The notes beneath the pieces are model-generated. The model was not told where the DNA came from, did no database searches, and saw only the letters and a program-made list of their open reading frames with translations. The position numbers and the translations under genes were made by a program. A stretch of 13,562 nucleotides of DNA from Holophagaceae bacterium (GTDB lineage: Bacteria; Acidobacteriota; Holophagae; Holophagales; Holophagaceae): positions 1-13,562 of the forward strand of contig JANXYT010000418.1 of assembly GCA_025355915.1 (NCBI GenBank). Direction: 5' to 3'. This document shows positions 1 to 6,821 of the stretch, one piece after another (positions within the stretch are counted from its first letter, which is position 1; each line of letters starts with the position of its first letter).

Positions 1-3000
1 ACCTGCGGGATCCGCGCTACATCACCCGCTTCGCACTGATTCATCGCCGGTTCAGCACCAACACCCGCACCTCCTGGGACAAGGCCCAGCCCTTCCGCCT
101 CATCGCTCATAACGGCGAGATCAACACCATCGCCGGCAACCGTTCCCGCGCCATCTCCCGCGAGATGTCCATCGGGCTCAAGGCCGACCAGCTGGTGACC
201 CACGGCTCCATCAGCGATTCCGGCAGCCTGAACGAGATCGCCGAGGCCCTGCTCTACCGCAGCAGCATCCCCCACATGGAGGACATCCTCGCCATCATGA
301 TGCCCCCCGCCGAAGGCCAGACGGACTTCTATACCTTCTGGAGCCGGGCCATGGAACCCTGGGACGGTCCCGCCATCGTGATGTTCTCCGATGGCAACAC
401 CGTGGGCGCGCGGCTCGACCGCAACGGCTTCCGCCCGGCCCGCTGGACCCTCACGGACGACCGGTTCATCCTCGCCTCCGAGGCTGGCGCCTTCCCCGTG
501 GATGAGGCCACCGTTCAGCGCAAGGGCATCGTGTACGCCGGGACCGGCGTGAAGGTGGACCTGCCCACGGGCCGGGTGCATTTTCGCGATGCCAGTCTGT
601 CGAGGGAAAACCGCGACGCGGCCTTCGATGCCCGCGCCATACCCATCGGGTCCGTGCCCGAGGACCAGGTCCCCGAGGGACCGGTCAGCGCCTTCCGGAA
701 GACCCTCTTCACCTGCTCCCGGGAAGAGCTGGAGAAGATGCTCTATCCGATGATCGCCACCGGCAAAGAGGCCATCGGATCCATGGGCGACACGGCCCGG
801 CCCAACGTCTTTTCGTCCGAGCCCCGGCCCTTCTTCGACTACTTCTACCAGCACTTCGCCCAGGTCACGAATCCCCCCCTGGACTACCTCCGCGAGGGCA
901 ACATCACGGACCTGCGCATGTTCCTGGGCCGGGCGCCGAACATCTTCTTTCCCAAGGACCTGGTGCCCCTTAATGGGGCCTTAGAATTGCCGCGGCCCAT
1001 CCTCGACCTGGGCCAGATGCGCTTCCTCTCCCGCATGCAGGCGCTGCGGCCCTCGGAATCCCAGATCATTCCGCGCACCTTCCCCATGCTCTTCCGGCGC
1101 AAGGATGGCATCCGCGGCTTTCACGCAGCCATCGACCGGCTGGTCGCCGATGTCCTTCAGGCCGTGGAGACGGGCACCACCGTCATCATCCTGAGCGATC
1201 AGGACGCCACCGTGGAACAGCCGCCCATTCCAGGACTCATCGCCCTCCGGGCCGTGGTCCACACCCTCAACGAATCCGGACTCCGGCTGAACGCCTCCCT
1301 CGTCATGCACACAGCAGAGGCCCGCACGTCGCATCACCTCGCCGCCCTGATCAGCTTCGGCGCCTCCGCCGTGTGTCCCTACCTGGCCCTGGAAATCGCT
1401 CGGCGGGACGAGCACCCCTCCTTCGGTCAGCTGTCCCCGGACCAGCGTGAACAGAACCTGGTGTCAGCCCTGGAATCCGGGCTTCTGAAGATCATGGCGA
1501 AGTGCGGCATCTCGGTCGTGCAGAGCTACATGAGCGCCAAGCTCTTTACCGCCGTGGGACTGGGCCCGGAGCTCATGGAGATCTTCTTCCCCGGCCATGC
1601 CAGCCCCATCGGCGGCATCGGCTACGAAGAGCTGGCGGGCGATGAGCTGCTGAAGACCGGTCTCGCGGCCCAGTCGGGCTTCCAGGACCGGCTGCTGCAC
1701 ACCCATCAGTTCCGGGAATCCACCAAGCCCGGTGAGGGCGAACGCCACGGCATGACCTCGTCCCGGGCCCGGCTCGTCCATCGTCTCGTGGCGCTGGATC
1801 CGGAGTTGCCTGAAGCCGTCGAGGTCTACCGCGAATACTTGGCTTCGCTGAAAGTGGACGAACCCATCAATCCCCGTCACCTGTTGGCTTTCCGGAAGCC
1901 CTCTGCGCCGCTGCCCTTGCCGGAAGTCGAACCGAGATCCGAGATCCTGAGCCGCTTCGGCGCTGGAGCCATGTCCTTCGGGGCCGTCAGTGCCGAAAGC
2001 CAGCGCGACCTCATCCTCGCCATGGAGGCCGTGGGCGGGCGGAGCAACAGCGGCGAAGGCGGCGAGAACCCCTTCTACTGGACCGACGGGGTAACCGCCA
2101 GCACCAAGCAGGTGGCTTCGGCGCGCTTCGGCGTCACGGCGGAATATCTGATCTCCGGCCAGGAGCTCCAGATCAAGGTGGCCCAGGGCGCCAAGCCCGG
2201 CGAAGGCGGCCAGCTCATGCGGGTGAAGGTGGATGCCACCATCGCCCGGGCCCGCTTCTCCATGCCGGGCGTGGACCTCATCTCCCCGCCGCCCCTGCAT
2301 GACATCTACAGCATCGAGGACCTGAAAGAACTCATCTACGAGCTGAAGCAGGTGCATCCCGCCGCGAAGATCAGCGTCAAGCTGGTGTCGGGCACAGGCA
2401 TCGGCACCATCGCCATGGGTGTAGCCAAGGCCGGGGCCGATATCATCTACATCGCCGGGGGCGATGGCGGCACCGGGGCGGCCACCCTCGGGTCCATGAA
2501 ACACGCGGGCCTGCCCTGGGAATTCGGACTCATGGAGGCGCACCGGGCCCTGCGGGAGAACGGCCTGCGCGACCAGGTGGAGCTCCGCGTGGACGGGGGC
2601 CTGCTCACCGGCAAGGACCTCGTCACGGCCGCCATCCTGGGCGCCGAGGGCTTTGAATTCGGCAAGCTCCTGCTGGTGGCCGAGGGCTGCATCATGGCCC
2701 GCATCTGCGAGAAGAACACTTGTCCCACCGGCATCGCCACCCACGATCCGAAGTTCAAGGCCCGCTACCAGGGCACTCCCGAGGCCATCCAACGCATGCT
2801 GATCCACCTTGCGGAGGATGTGCGCCGGCACCTGTCCGCCCTGGGCCTGAGCAGCCTCGCGGACGTGAGGGACCGGACCGATCTCCTGACCATCGCCCCC
2901 GAGCACGCCATCTTCGTGCGGGACCGGAAGCTGGACCTTTCCGCCTTCCTGGAGGCGCCCGCGGCACTGGATGCCACCGAAGCCGCGGTCTTCCAGCCGG

Positions 3001-3806
3001 AGGGCCTGGGCCTGCTCAATCAGCACATCGTCGAGGCGGCCCGGCCCTTCCTGGAATCCGGGGACACGCAGCACCTAGCCTTTTCCATCAGCACCCAGGA
3101 TCGTGGCGTCCTGGCCACCCTGTCCGGGGAAATCGCCCAGGGCATCCGGGAACGCCGCCGCACCGGCGCGGATCCGGCCGTTCCCGGCCATCTCAGCCTG
3201 ACCTTTACCGGCAGCGCCGGCCAGGGCTTCGGAGCTTTCCTCACCGAAGGGCTCGACGTGAAGCTGCTGGGCGAGGCCAATGATTCCGTGGGCAAATCCA
3301 TGTCCGGCGGCACCTTGGTCCTCCGTCCTGGACCAGCGGCCACCTTCCTCCCCGAAGACAATGCCATCCTCGGCAACGGGGCGCTCTACGGGGCCACCGG
3401 GGGCCGGTTCTTCGCCCGGGGCCTCGCCGGGGACCGGTTCGCCGTGCGCAACAGCGGCGCCTCCGCGGTGGTGGAGGGCGCGGGCCACCACGCCTGCGAA
3501 TACATGACCCGCGGCGCCGTGGCCATCCTAGGCCAGGTGCTGGCCAACGCCGGGGCCGGCATGACCGGCGGCTGCCTCTTTTTGCGGAAGGAATACGAAC
3601 CCTGCGTAAACCGCGACTACCTCGCGCCCAGGGCTTGGCACTCTGAAGATGAGCTCCTGTTCCGCAGCCTGCTCGAAGCCCATGTTAATGAGACTGGAAG
3701 CAGCACCGCGGCTGGACTTCTGGCGGATTGGCCTGGGGCCTTGGATGCCTTCGTGCCTTTCGTTCCATTGGCCGTGGTGGCGGGTGCGGGGCTAGTACCT
3801 CGTTAG
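1..3806 (+). CDS. gltB: Glutamate synthase (NADPH-type), large/alpha subunit, 5'-truncated by the window edge
   Basis: The reading frame is open from base 3, so the true start and the N-terminal catalytic cysteine lie upstream; about 1,267 of the family's usual 1,480-1,530 residues are present. The enzyme moves the amide nitrogen of glutamine to 2-oxoglutarate, giving two glutamates. Domains in order: remainder of the class II glutamine amidotransferase domain (motifs HNGEINT near 109-129 and RNGFRPAR near 419-445), the central domain, the FMN-binding TIM barrel (GAGAMSFGAVS near 1960; KPGEGGQL near 2194; GGDGGTGAA near 2458-2484), then the C-terminal GXGXG beta-helix. Cysteine codons at 2688, 2706 and 2721 give C-x5-C-x4-C, the family's [3Fe-4S] ligand pattern. 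The last dozen residues (LAVVAGAGLVPR) replace the common basic tail. The small subunit gltD is not in the window and may lie upstream. No clear intrinsic terminator follows. Identification is very secure. Confidence 0.97.
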   Translation, partial: LRDPRYITRFALIHRRFSTNTRTSWDKAQPFRLIAHNGEINTIAGNRSRAISREMSIGLKADQLVTHGSISDSGSLNEIAEALLYRSSIPHMEDILAIMMPPAEGQTDFYTFWSRAMEPWDGPAIVMFSDGNTVGARLDRNGFRPARWTLTDDRFILASEAGAFPVDEATVQRKGIVYAGTGVKVDLPTGRVHFRDASLSRENRDAAFDARAIPIGSVPEDQVPEGPVSAFRKTLFTCSREELEKMLYPMIATGKEAIGSMGDTARPNVFSSEPRPFFDYFYQHFAQVTNPPLDYLREGNITDLRMFLGRAPNIFFPKDLVPLNGALELPRPILDLGQMRFLSRMQALRPSESQIIPRTFPMLFRRKDGIRGFHAAIDRLVADVLQAVETGTTVIILSDQDATVEQPPIPGLIALRAVVHTLNESGLRLNASLVMHTAEARTSHHLAALISFGASAVCPYLALEIARRDEHPSFGQLSPDQREQNLVSALESGLLKIMAKCGISVVQSYMSAKLFTAVGLGPELMEIFFPGHASPIGGIGYEELAGDELLKTGLAAQSGFQDRLLHTHQFRESTKPGEGERHGMTSSRARLVHRLVALDPELPEAVEVYREYLASLKVDEPINPRHLLAFRKPSAPLPLPEVEPRSEILSRFGAGAMSFGAVSAESQRDLILAMEAVGGRSNSGEGGENPFYWTDGVTASTKQVASARFGVTAEYLISGQELQIKVAQGAKPGEGGQLMRVKVDATIARARFSMPGVDLISPPPLHDIYSIEDLKELIYELKQVHPAAKISVKLVSGTGIGTIAMGVAKAGADIIYIAGGDGGTGAATLGSMKHAGLPWEFGLMEAHRALRENGLRDQVELRVDGGLLTGKDLVTAAILGAEGFEFGKLLLVAEGCIMARICEKNTCPTGIATHDPKFKARYQGTPEAIQRMLIHLAEDVRRHLSALGLSSLADVRDRTDLLTIAPEHAIFVRDRKLDLSAFLEAPAALDATEAAVFQPEGLGLLNQHIVEAARPFLESGDTQHLAFSISTQDRGVLATLSGEIAQGIRERRRTGADPAVPGHLSLTFTGSAGQGFGAFLTEGLDVKLLGEANDSVGKSMSGGTLVLRPGPAATFLPEDNAILGNGALYGATGGRFFARGLAGDRFAVRNSGASAVVEGAGHHACEYMTRGAVAILGQVLANAGAGMTGGCLFLRKEYEPCVNRDYLAPRAWHSEDELLFRSLLEAHVNETGSSTAAGLLADWPGALDAFVPFVPLAVVAGAGLVPR

Positions 3807-4127
3807 GACAAATCGAGGCACCGCCATTGAAAGAGCGCCAAGAGGTTGCGCATTGGTACATTCAACATGTTTAATTTGAAAGGTTTGCCCCCCTTGACGG
3901 CGTTCAAAGCATCCTGGTGCTGGGTTGAAAAATCCGTTAAATTAAAGAAATTCACTAACCTTGCCGATAGGCTAGCAACCGATAGCCAGGAGCAGGCCTG
4001 AGGGGAGCCAGCGGACGGTTTCGGAATGAGCAAGGTTGTGGCCTTTATACGCCTTCCAAACCCAATGACTGGGCTAATCAACAAATCGAATGTTGGTATA
4101 TAGTCCTCACCTTCCGGATGGTGCAGC
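3807..4127. other. A+T-richer non-coding stretch between gltB and the thioredoxin-like gene
   Basis: This 321-base stretch lacks the G+C-rich third-position bias of its neighbours. I found no convincing gene. An antisense ORF (4345-3803) spans it but runs straight across the opposite strand of the thioredoxin-like gene and shows no motif I recognise. It contains A/T-rich islands (for example 3939-3953) and the extended -10-like motif listed separately. It could be the leader of the downstream gene or decayed remnant DNA brought in with it. Confidence 0.5.
4094..4102 (+). promoter_or_regulatory. Candidate extended -10 promoter for the thioredoxin-like gene
   Basis: TGGTATATA matches the extended -10 form TGn-TATAAT at five of six hexamer positions. 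It lies about 25 bases before the ATG at 4128, implying a leader of about 20 bases. No good -35 hexamer sits 16-18 bases upstream, as is often the case for extended -10 promoters. This is inference from sequence only. Confidence 0.35.
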
Positions 4128-4598
4128 ATGTTCCAATGCAGGCGGGTTGTCACAATCACGGTAAATTTCTTGGTATCCATCGGGACGCTGACGGCGGGGG
4201 TAAAAACCCAAGAGCGCCTTTTCAGATCTCTTTCCATGGACAAGGCAATGGAGATGGCCGTTAAGCAAAAACGCATTGTGTTCATTGATTTTTGTACCGC
4301 TTGGTGTGGTGCCTGCAAAAGACTGGATGAAGATACATGGAGCAACAGGAGTGTTATTTCTCAACTTAAAAAGAAAACAATTCCACTAAAAATTGACGCG
4401 GAAAAAGACAAACAAATTAGAGACAAATATAATGTCAATGTTTACCCAACGCTACTTTTTCTAAATTCTGATGGTTCCGTTCTGGGTCGCTTTGTTGGCT
4501 ACCAGATACCGACGCAATTTCTTGAAACCCTTCAAGGGGTCGTGGCCAAAAAAGCCATCCAGATTAGGGACCGGAAGATGATTGCTGGAAACCACTGA
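4128..4598 (+). CDS. Thioredoxin-like (thioredoxin_7 / DsbD-gamma type) protein, probably exported
   Basis: This 156-aa protein is a probable thiol-disulfide oxidoreductase of the thioredoxin fold. Residues 46-63 run from a beta strand (KQKRIVFIDF) into the active site W59-C60-G61-A62-C63, a CxxC with GA between the cysteines. The cis-proline is P107 in NVYPTLLFL, followed by the usual D-G-S-V-L-G-R-F-V-G-Y turn and strand. Residues 1-28 look like a Sec signal: R5 R6, then a hydrophobic stretch to about L21, and a possible cleavage after T22-A23-G24. If so, the protein works in the periplasm, perhaps reducing or isomerising disulfides. The start is the first ATG after an in-frame TAG at 4101; its Shine-Dalgarno is poor (only GGA at 4116-4118), so a later start near M37 cannot be excluded. 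The gene is strikingly A+T-rich (18 of 60 bases are G or C in 4381-4440), unlike every neighbour, suggesting horizontal acquisition. Partner proteins are not evident. Confidence 0.8.
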   Translation: MFQCRRVVTITVNFLVSIGTLTAGVKTQERLFRSLSMDKAMEMAVKQKRIVFIDFCTAWCGACKRLDEDTWSNRSVISQLKKKTIPLKIDAEKDKQIRDKYNVNVYPTLLFLNSDGSVLGRFVGYQIPTQFLETLQGVVAKKAIQIRDRKMIAGNH

Positions 4599-4634
4599 AT
4601 CAATATTTTTAGCACCATTGAGTCGACCCTGAAT

Positions 4635-4671
4635 AAGCCCTTCCGGCCGCCTAGCGCGGCGGAAGGGGCTT
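4635..4671. terminator. Hairpin between convergent thioredoxin-like and radical SAM genes
   Basis: AAGCCC-TTCCGGCCGC (4635-4650) pairs with GCGGCGGAAGGGGCTT (4656-4671) with single-base bulges, leaving a loop of about five bases. It lies 36 bases after the stop of the rightward gene and about 80 bases past the stop of the leftward one, so it could end transcription both ways. No strong U-tract follows on either strand, so rho-independent function is not assured. Confidence 0.5.
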
Positions 4672-4752
4672 CGACCTCCTAGAAGCGGATCGGGCGTTTC
4701 AGACGGCTTGAGGTTGAAGGACTGGTGGGAGGCATGTACCCCATGGGGTCCA

Positions 4753-5664
4753 TCAGCTCACCCGATCAAACAACCCTGGCTGCCTGGGATACTCCGCCGC
4801 CGGGGGCGCGGGTAAGGAAGCCTTCGGGGTCCGTCCCAAATGCCTCGTCGGAAATACCTCCTGGAAGGCCTGGCGGATGCCTTCCTTGTAGTCGGGGTCC
4901 AATACCTTCAGCCAGCCGTGATCCGCCAGCACCTTGTAGAAGGGATCCTGCTTCAGGAGGCGCAGTCCGCCCACCCAGGCGTTGGAGGCGCCGCAGGCCT
5001 TGGCGCGCCGGGCGAAGGCCTTGGCATCATGCACTGCCATGAGGGGGGCGACCCCGATGGTGACCTCGATCCCGGCTGCGGCCAGCCGTTCGGCGGCGGC
5101 CCACCGGCTGGGGATGGCCGGGGCGTGGGGTTCCACAATCTGCCGTACCGTATCGTCATCCGTGGGGATGGAGAGGCCCACGGACAGCCGGTCCCCGAAG
5201 GCGCGCAGCAGGTCCAGATCCTGGAGCACCAGTGGCGAGCGCGTGTGCACGATCACCTCGGTGGTGGGACAGAGCAGCAGTACCTCCAGGCAGCGGCGGC
5301 TCAGGCGGTACTGCCGCTCGAGGGGTTGATAGGGATCCGTGGCCGAGGCCATGAAGACCCGCGCGCCGTGCAGCTTGTGCCGCTGGGACCAGAGCAGCTC
5401 CGGCGCATTCAGCTTGGGCGCCACCCACCCGCCCCAGTCCTCGGGCTTGTGGAGCGCGTTGGGATACTCACGCACATAGCAGTAGCGGCACCCATGGCCG
5501 CACCCACGGTAGGGGCTGAGGGCGAAGCCAAAGCCATAGCGTTCGTCCTTCTGGGGCCGGAGGATCGAGCGGGCCTCCTCGGGTTCCACGAGCAGGCCCG
5601 TGAAGAGTGGCGGAGAATCCGTGGGCCACAGCAGCGGTGTCACACGGCACCACCCATGCCGCAC
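4753..5664 (-). CDS. Radical SAM protein of the SplB-like / COG1533 group
   Basis: This 303-aa frame starts at GTG (5664). C55-x3-C59-x2-C62 in PYRGCGHGCRYCY is the radical SAM [4Fe-4S] motif, preceded by the N-terminal LSPYRGC signature of the group loosely called 'DNA repair photolyase' after spore photoproduct lyase. Later segments (FMASATDPYQPLE, VIVHTRSPLVLQDLDLL, VGLSIPTDDD) form the rest of the partial TIM barrel; P-R-Q-P-G-L-F-D-R-V closes the protein. The actual reaction of most members is unknown, and spore photoproduct repair should not be assumed. The start is uncertain: GTG 5664 and GTG 5643 are both possible, neither with a strong ribosome site, and a 25-codon ORF beginning at ATG 5717 ends in a GTGA overlap with GTG 5643. 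It follows the DUF421 gene and is the last gene of the leftward run; the hairpin at 4635-4671 lies downstream. Confidence 0.88.
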   Translation of the reverse strand: MRHGWCRVTPLLWPTDSPPLFTGLLVEPEEARSILRPQKDERYGFGFALSPYRGCGHGCRYCYVREYPNALHKPEDWGGWVAPKLNAPELLWSQRHKLHGARVFMASATDPYQPLERQYRLSRRCLEVLLLCPTTEVIVHTRSPLVLQDLDLLRAFGDRLSVGLSIPTDDDTVRQIVEPHAPAIPSRWAAAERLAAAGIEVTIGVAPLMAVHDAKAFARRAKACGASNAWVGGLRLLKQDPFYKVLADHGWLKVLDPDYKEGIRQAFQEVFPTRHLGRTPKASLPAPPAAEYPRQPGLFDRVS

Positions 5665-5717
5665 CCTGCGGGCTTCGGCTTGACCAACGGGGCACGGCGC
5701 TCCAGTTCTAGGCTCAT
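5640..5717 (-). CDS. Possible 25-aa leader ORF (or frameshifted N-terminus) of the radical SAM gene
   Basis: Starting at ATG 5717, 25 bases after the DUF421 stop codon, a short frame encodes MSLELERRAPLVKPK... and stops at TGA 5642-5640. That stop overlaps an in-frame GTG (5643-5641) of the radical SAM frame as GTGA, the usual geometry of translational coupling. GGAG lies only two bases before the ATG, closer than ideal. Two readings fit: a coupled leader peptide, or the true N-terminus of the radical SAM protein separated by a one-base frameshift, real or from sequencing. The sequence alone does not decide. Confidence 0.3.
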   Translation of the reverse strand: MSLELERRAPLVKPKPAGCGMGGAV

Positions 5718-5742
5718 GTCTCCAGTGTTCGCTTTTTATTCG

Positions 5743-6273
5743 TCAAGTCAAGGGGGCGATTGGTTCCTTGGCGATCACGTTGATCCGGCCGTTGTTTTCG
5801 AGGATCGCCACGCGCACGTCTGAGAGGTCGGACAGGCCCGCCTGACGCACCGAGGCCATCAATTCGTGCTGCGTGATCCGCTCAGCGGCAAGGATCCGCT
5901 CGTCCATCACGCCGTTGTGGACCAGGATCTGGGGGCGTCCTTCCAGCAGGATCTCTGCCCGCTTGCTCCGCCAGGTGATCCAGCCCATCAACCCGTTTAC
6001 CGCCAGCAGGGTGCCCACCAGGATGAAGCCCGAGGCCACGGTGTTGTCGCCCGCATTCATGCTGTTCTGCACCGAGTTGCTCAACACCAGCAGCAGCACC
6101 AGGTCAAAGGGCGCCAGCTGGCCCACCTGCCGCTTTCCGGTGAGGCGGAGCGTGATGAGCAGAAACCCGTACACGAGCAGCCCGCGCAGCACGAACTCCC
6201 ACCAGGGTTGGACGGTCTTCCACATGGAGATGCCCACGGGCAGGGCACCATCAAAGAGCGCGGCGATGGGCAA
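5743..6273 (-). CDS. DUF421 (YetF/YcaP-like) inner-membrane protein
   Basis: This 176-aa protein has three predicted membrane helices at about residues 24-44, 56-72 and 78-100, followed by a soluble domain. The family signature is clear: R-L-T-G-K-R-Q-V-G-Q-L-A-P-F-D-L-V between helices 1 and 2, then the small mixed alpha/beta domain with ILLEGRPQILVHNG, an acidic-polar ERITQHELMASVRQAG helix, and a closing VRVAILENNGRINVI strand pair. Members sit in the cytoplasmic membrane with the C-terminal domain in the cytosol; no biochemical role is established. The start is TTG at 6273: TGGAG sits six bases upstream and an in-frame TAG lies 18 bases upstream, so no earlier start exists. The downstream radical SAM frame begins 25-100 bases after its stop and the DUF2914 gene ends 79 bases upstream, consistent with a shared leftward transcript. 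Confidence 0.9.
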   Translation of the reverse strand: MPIAALFDGALPVGISMWKTVQPWWEFVLRGLLVYGFLLITLRLTGKRQVGQLAPFDLVLLLVLSNSVQNSMNAGDNTVASGFILVGTLLAVNGLMGWITWRSKRAEILLEGRPQILVHNGVMDERILAAERITQHELMASVRQAGLSDLSDVRVAILENNGRINVIAKEPIAPLT

Positions 6274-6299
6274 AAGGGACTCCAGAAGCTAGCGGAAGA

Positions 6300-6318
6300 G
6301 CGGCGCCGATGTCGCCGC
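6300..6318 (-). terminator. Small G+C hairpin between the DUF2914 and DUF421 genes
   Basis: Read leftward, GCGGCG-acatcgg-CGCCGC is a perfect 6-bp stem with a 7-base loop, followed by the pyrimidine stretch TCTTCC. It lies 34 bases after the DUF2914 stop and 26 bases before the DUF421 start. It may be a partial terminator or an mRNA-stabilising element; the U-tract is weak. Confidence 0.3.
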
Positions 6319-6352
6319 ACTTCCCTGAAGATTGAGGACGGAAGGCTTCTCT

Positions 6353-6751
6353 CTACTGGATCTCAACCGAGAAGGAGGCTGCTCCCAGCTCCGTTCCATC
6401 CGCCGCCAGAACCTTCGCAGTCCAGGCACCTTCATCGCCCTGGCGGAAGGTGCGGTAGGCATGGGTGCGATAGGGGGAGCGGGGCACCTTCAGCTCTTGC
6501 TTCGAGGTCTGGTCGCCCTTGTTGAATGCCACGGTGATGGTGCTGTCGGCGGCCCCAGTCACTTTGGTCCAGACATAGATCTTCGTGCCGGCGGCCACCT
6601 TGAAGGAAGTCGCTTCGCCCTGGAGTTCCATCTTTTCGACGGCCGTGCCGACTTTGACATCGGCGGAGGCCTTGGCTTCGTTCGTGGGCGCGGGCGCCTG
6701 GGCGATGAGCGCGACGGAGGCGAGGAAGGGGAGGAGGAGGGACGTGCGCAT
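6353..6751 (-). CDS. Small exported DUF2914-domain protein
   Basis: The start is ATG 6751, preceded by GGAG with a six-base spacer; the frame is open further upstream but lacks a signal sequence there and would run into hemY. The 132-aa product has a clean signal peptide: MRTSLLLPFLASVALIAQA, with A17-Q18-A19 before the likely cut at P20. The mature part is a compact beta-sandwich-like domain typical of DUF2914: a KMELQGEATSFKVAAGTKIYVWTKV strand pair, a central R-S-P-Y-R-T-H-A-Y-R segment, and the hallmark ending G-A-W-T-A-K-V-L-A-A-D-G-T-E-L-G. The domain's function is unknown; in other proteins it is often found attached to envelope or sensory modules. It sits 70 bases after hemY and 79 bases before DUF421. 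The envelope location is inferred from the signal peptide; a link to heme synthesis is not supported beyond adjacency. Confidence 0.85.
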   Translation of the reverse strand: MRTSLLLPFLASVALIAQAPAPTNEAKASADVKVGTAVEKMELQGEATSFKVAAGTKIYVWTKVTGAADSTITVAFNKGDQTSKQELKVPRSPYRTHAYRTFRQGDEGAWTAKVLAADGTELGAASFSVEIQ

Positions 6752-6821
6752 GGGGGGCTCCGTGAAAGGTGGCCCCATTCTGCGCTCGGCCCCGTCGAAT
6801 GTCATCGCGGCATCGCCGGGC

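Noticed and set aside
1464..3074. 536-codon open frame antisense to gltB
   Set aside because: High-G+C codon bias of gltB removes stops on the opposite strand. The product is a low-complexity His/Gly/Ala/Gln-rich string without any domain, and gltB itself is unambiguous.
2720..3283. 187-codon rightward frame inside gltB
   Set aside because: Out-of-frame Arg/Pro/Gly-rich translation within the FMN and C-terminal domains of gltB.
4738..4749. Palindrome ACCCCATGGGGT just after the radical SAM stop
   Set aside because: It has no loop, no U-tract and only 12 bases; a short G+C palindrome like this is expected by chance.
4840..5823. 327-codon rightward frame opposite the radical SAM gene
   Set aside because: It is the shadow of the radical SAM and DUF421 genes and has no recognisable domain; the leftward frames carry the real motifs.
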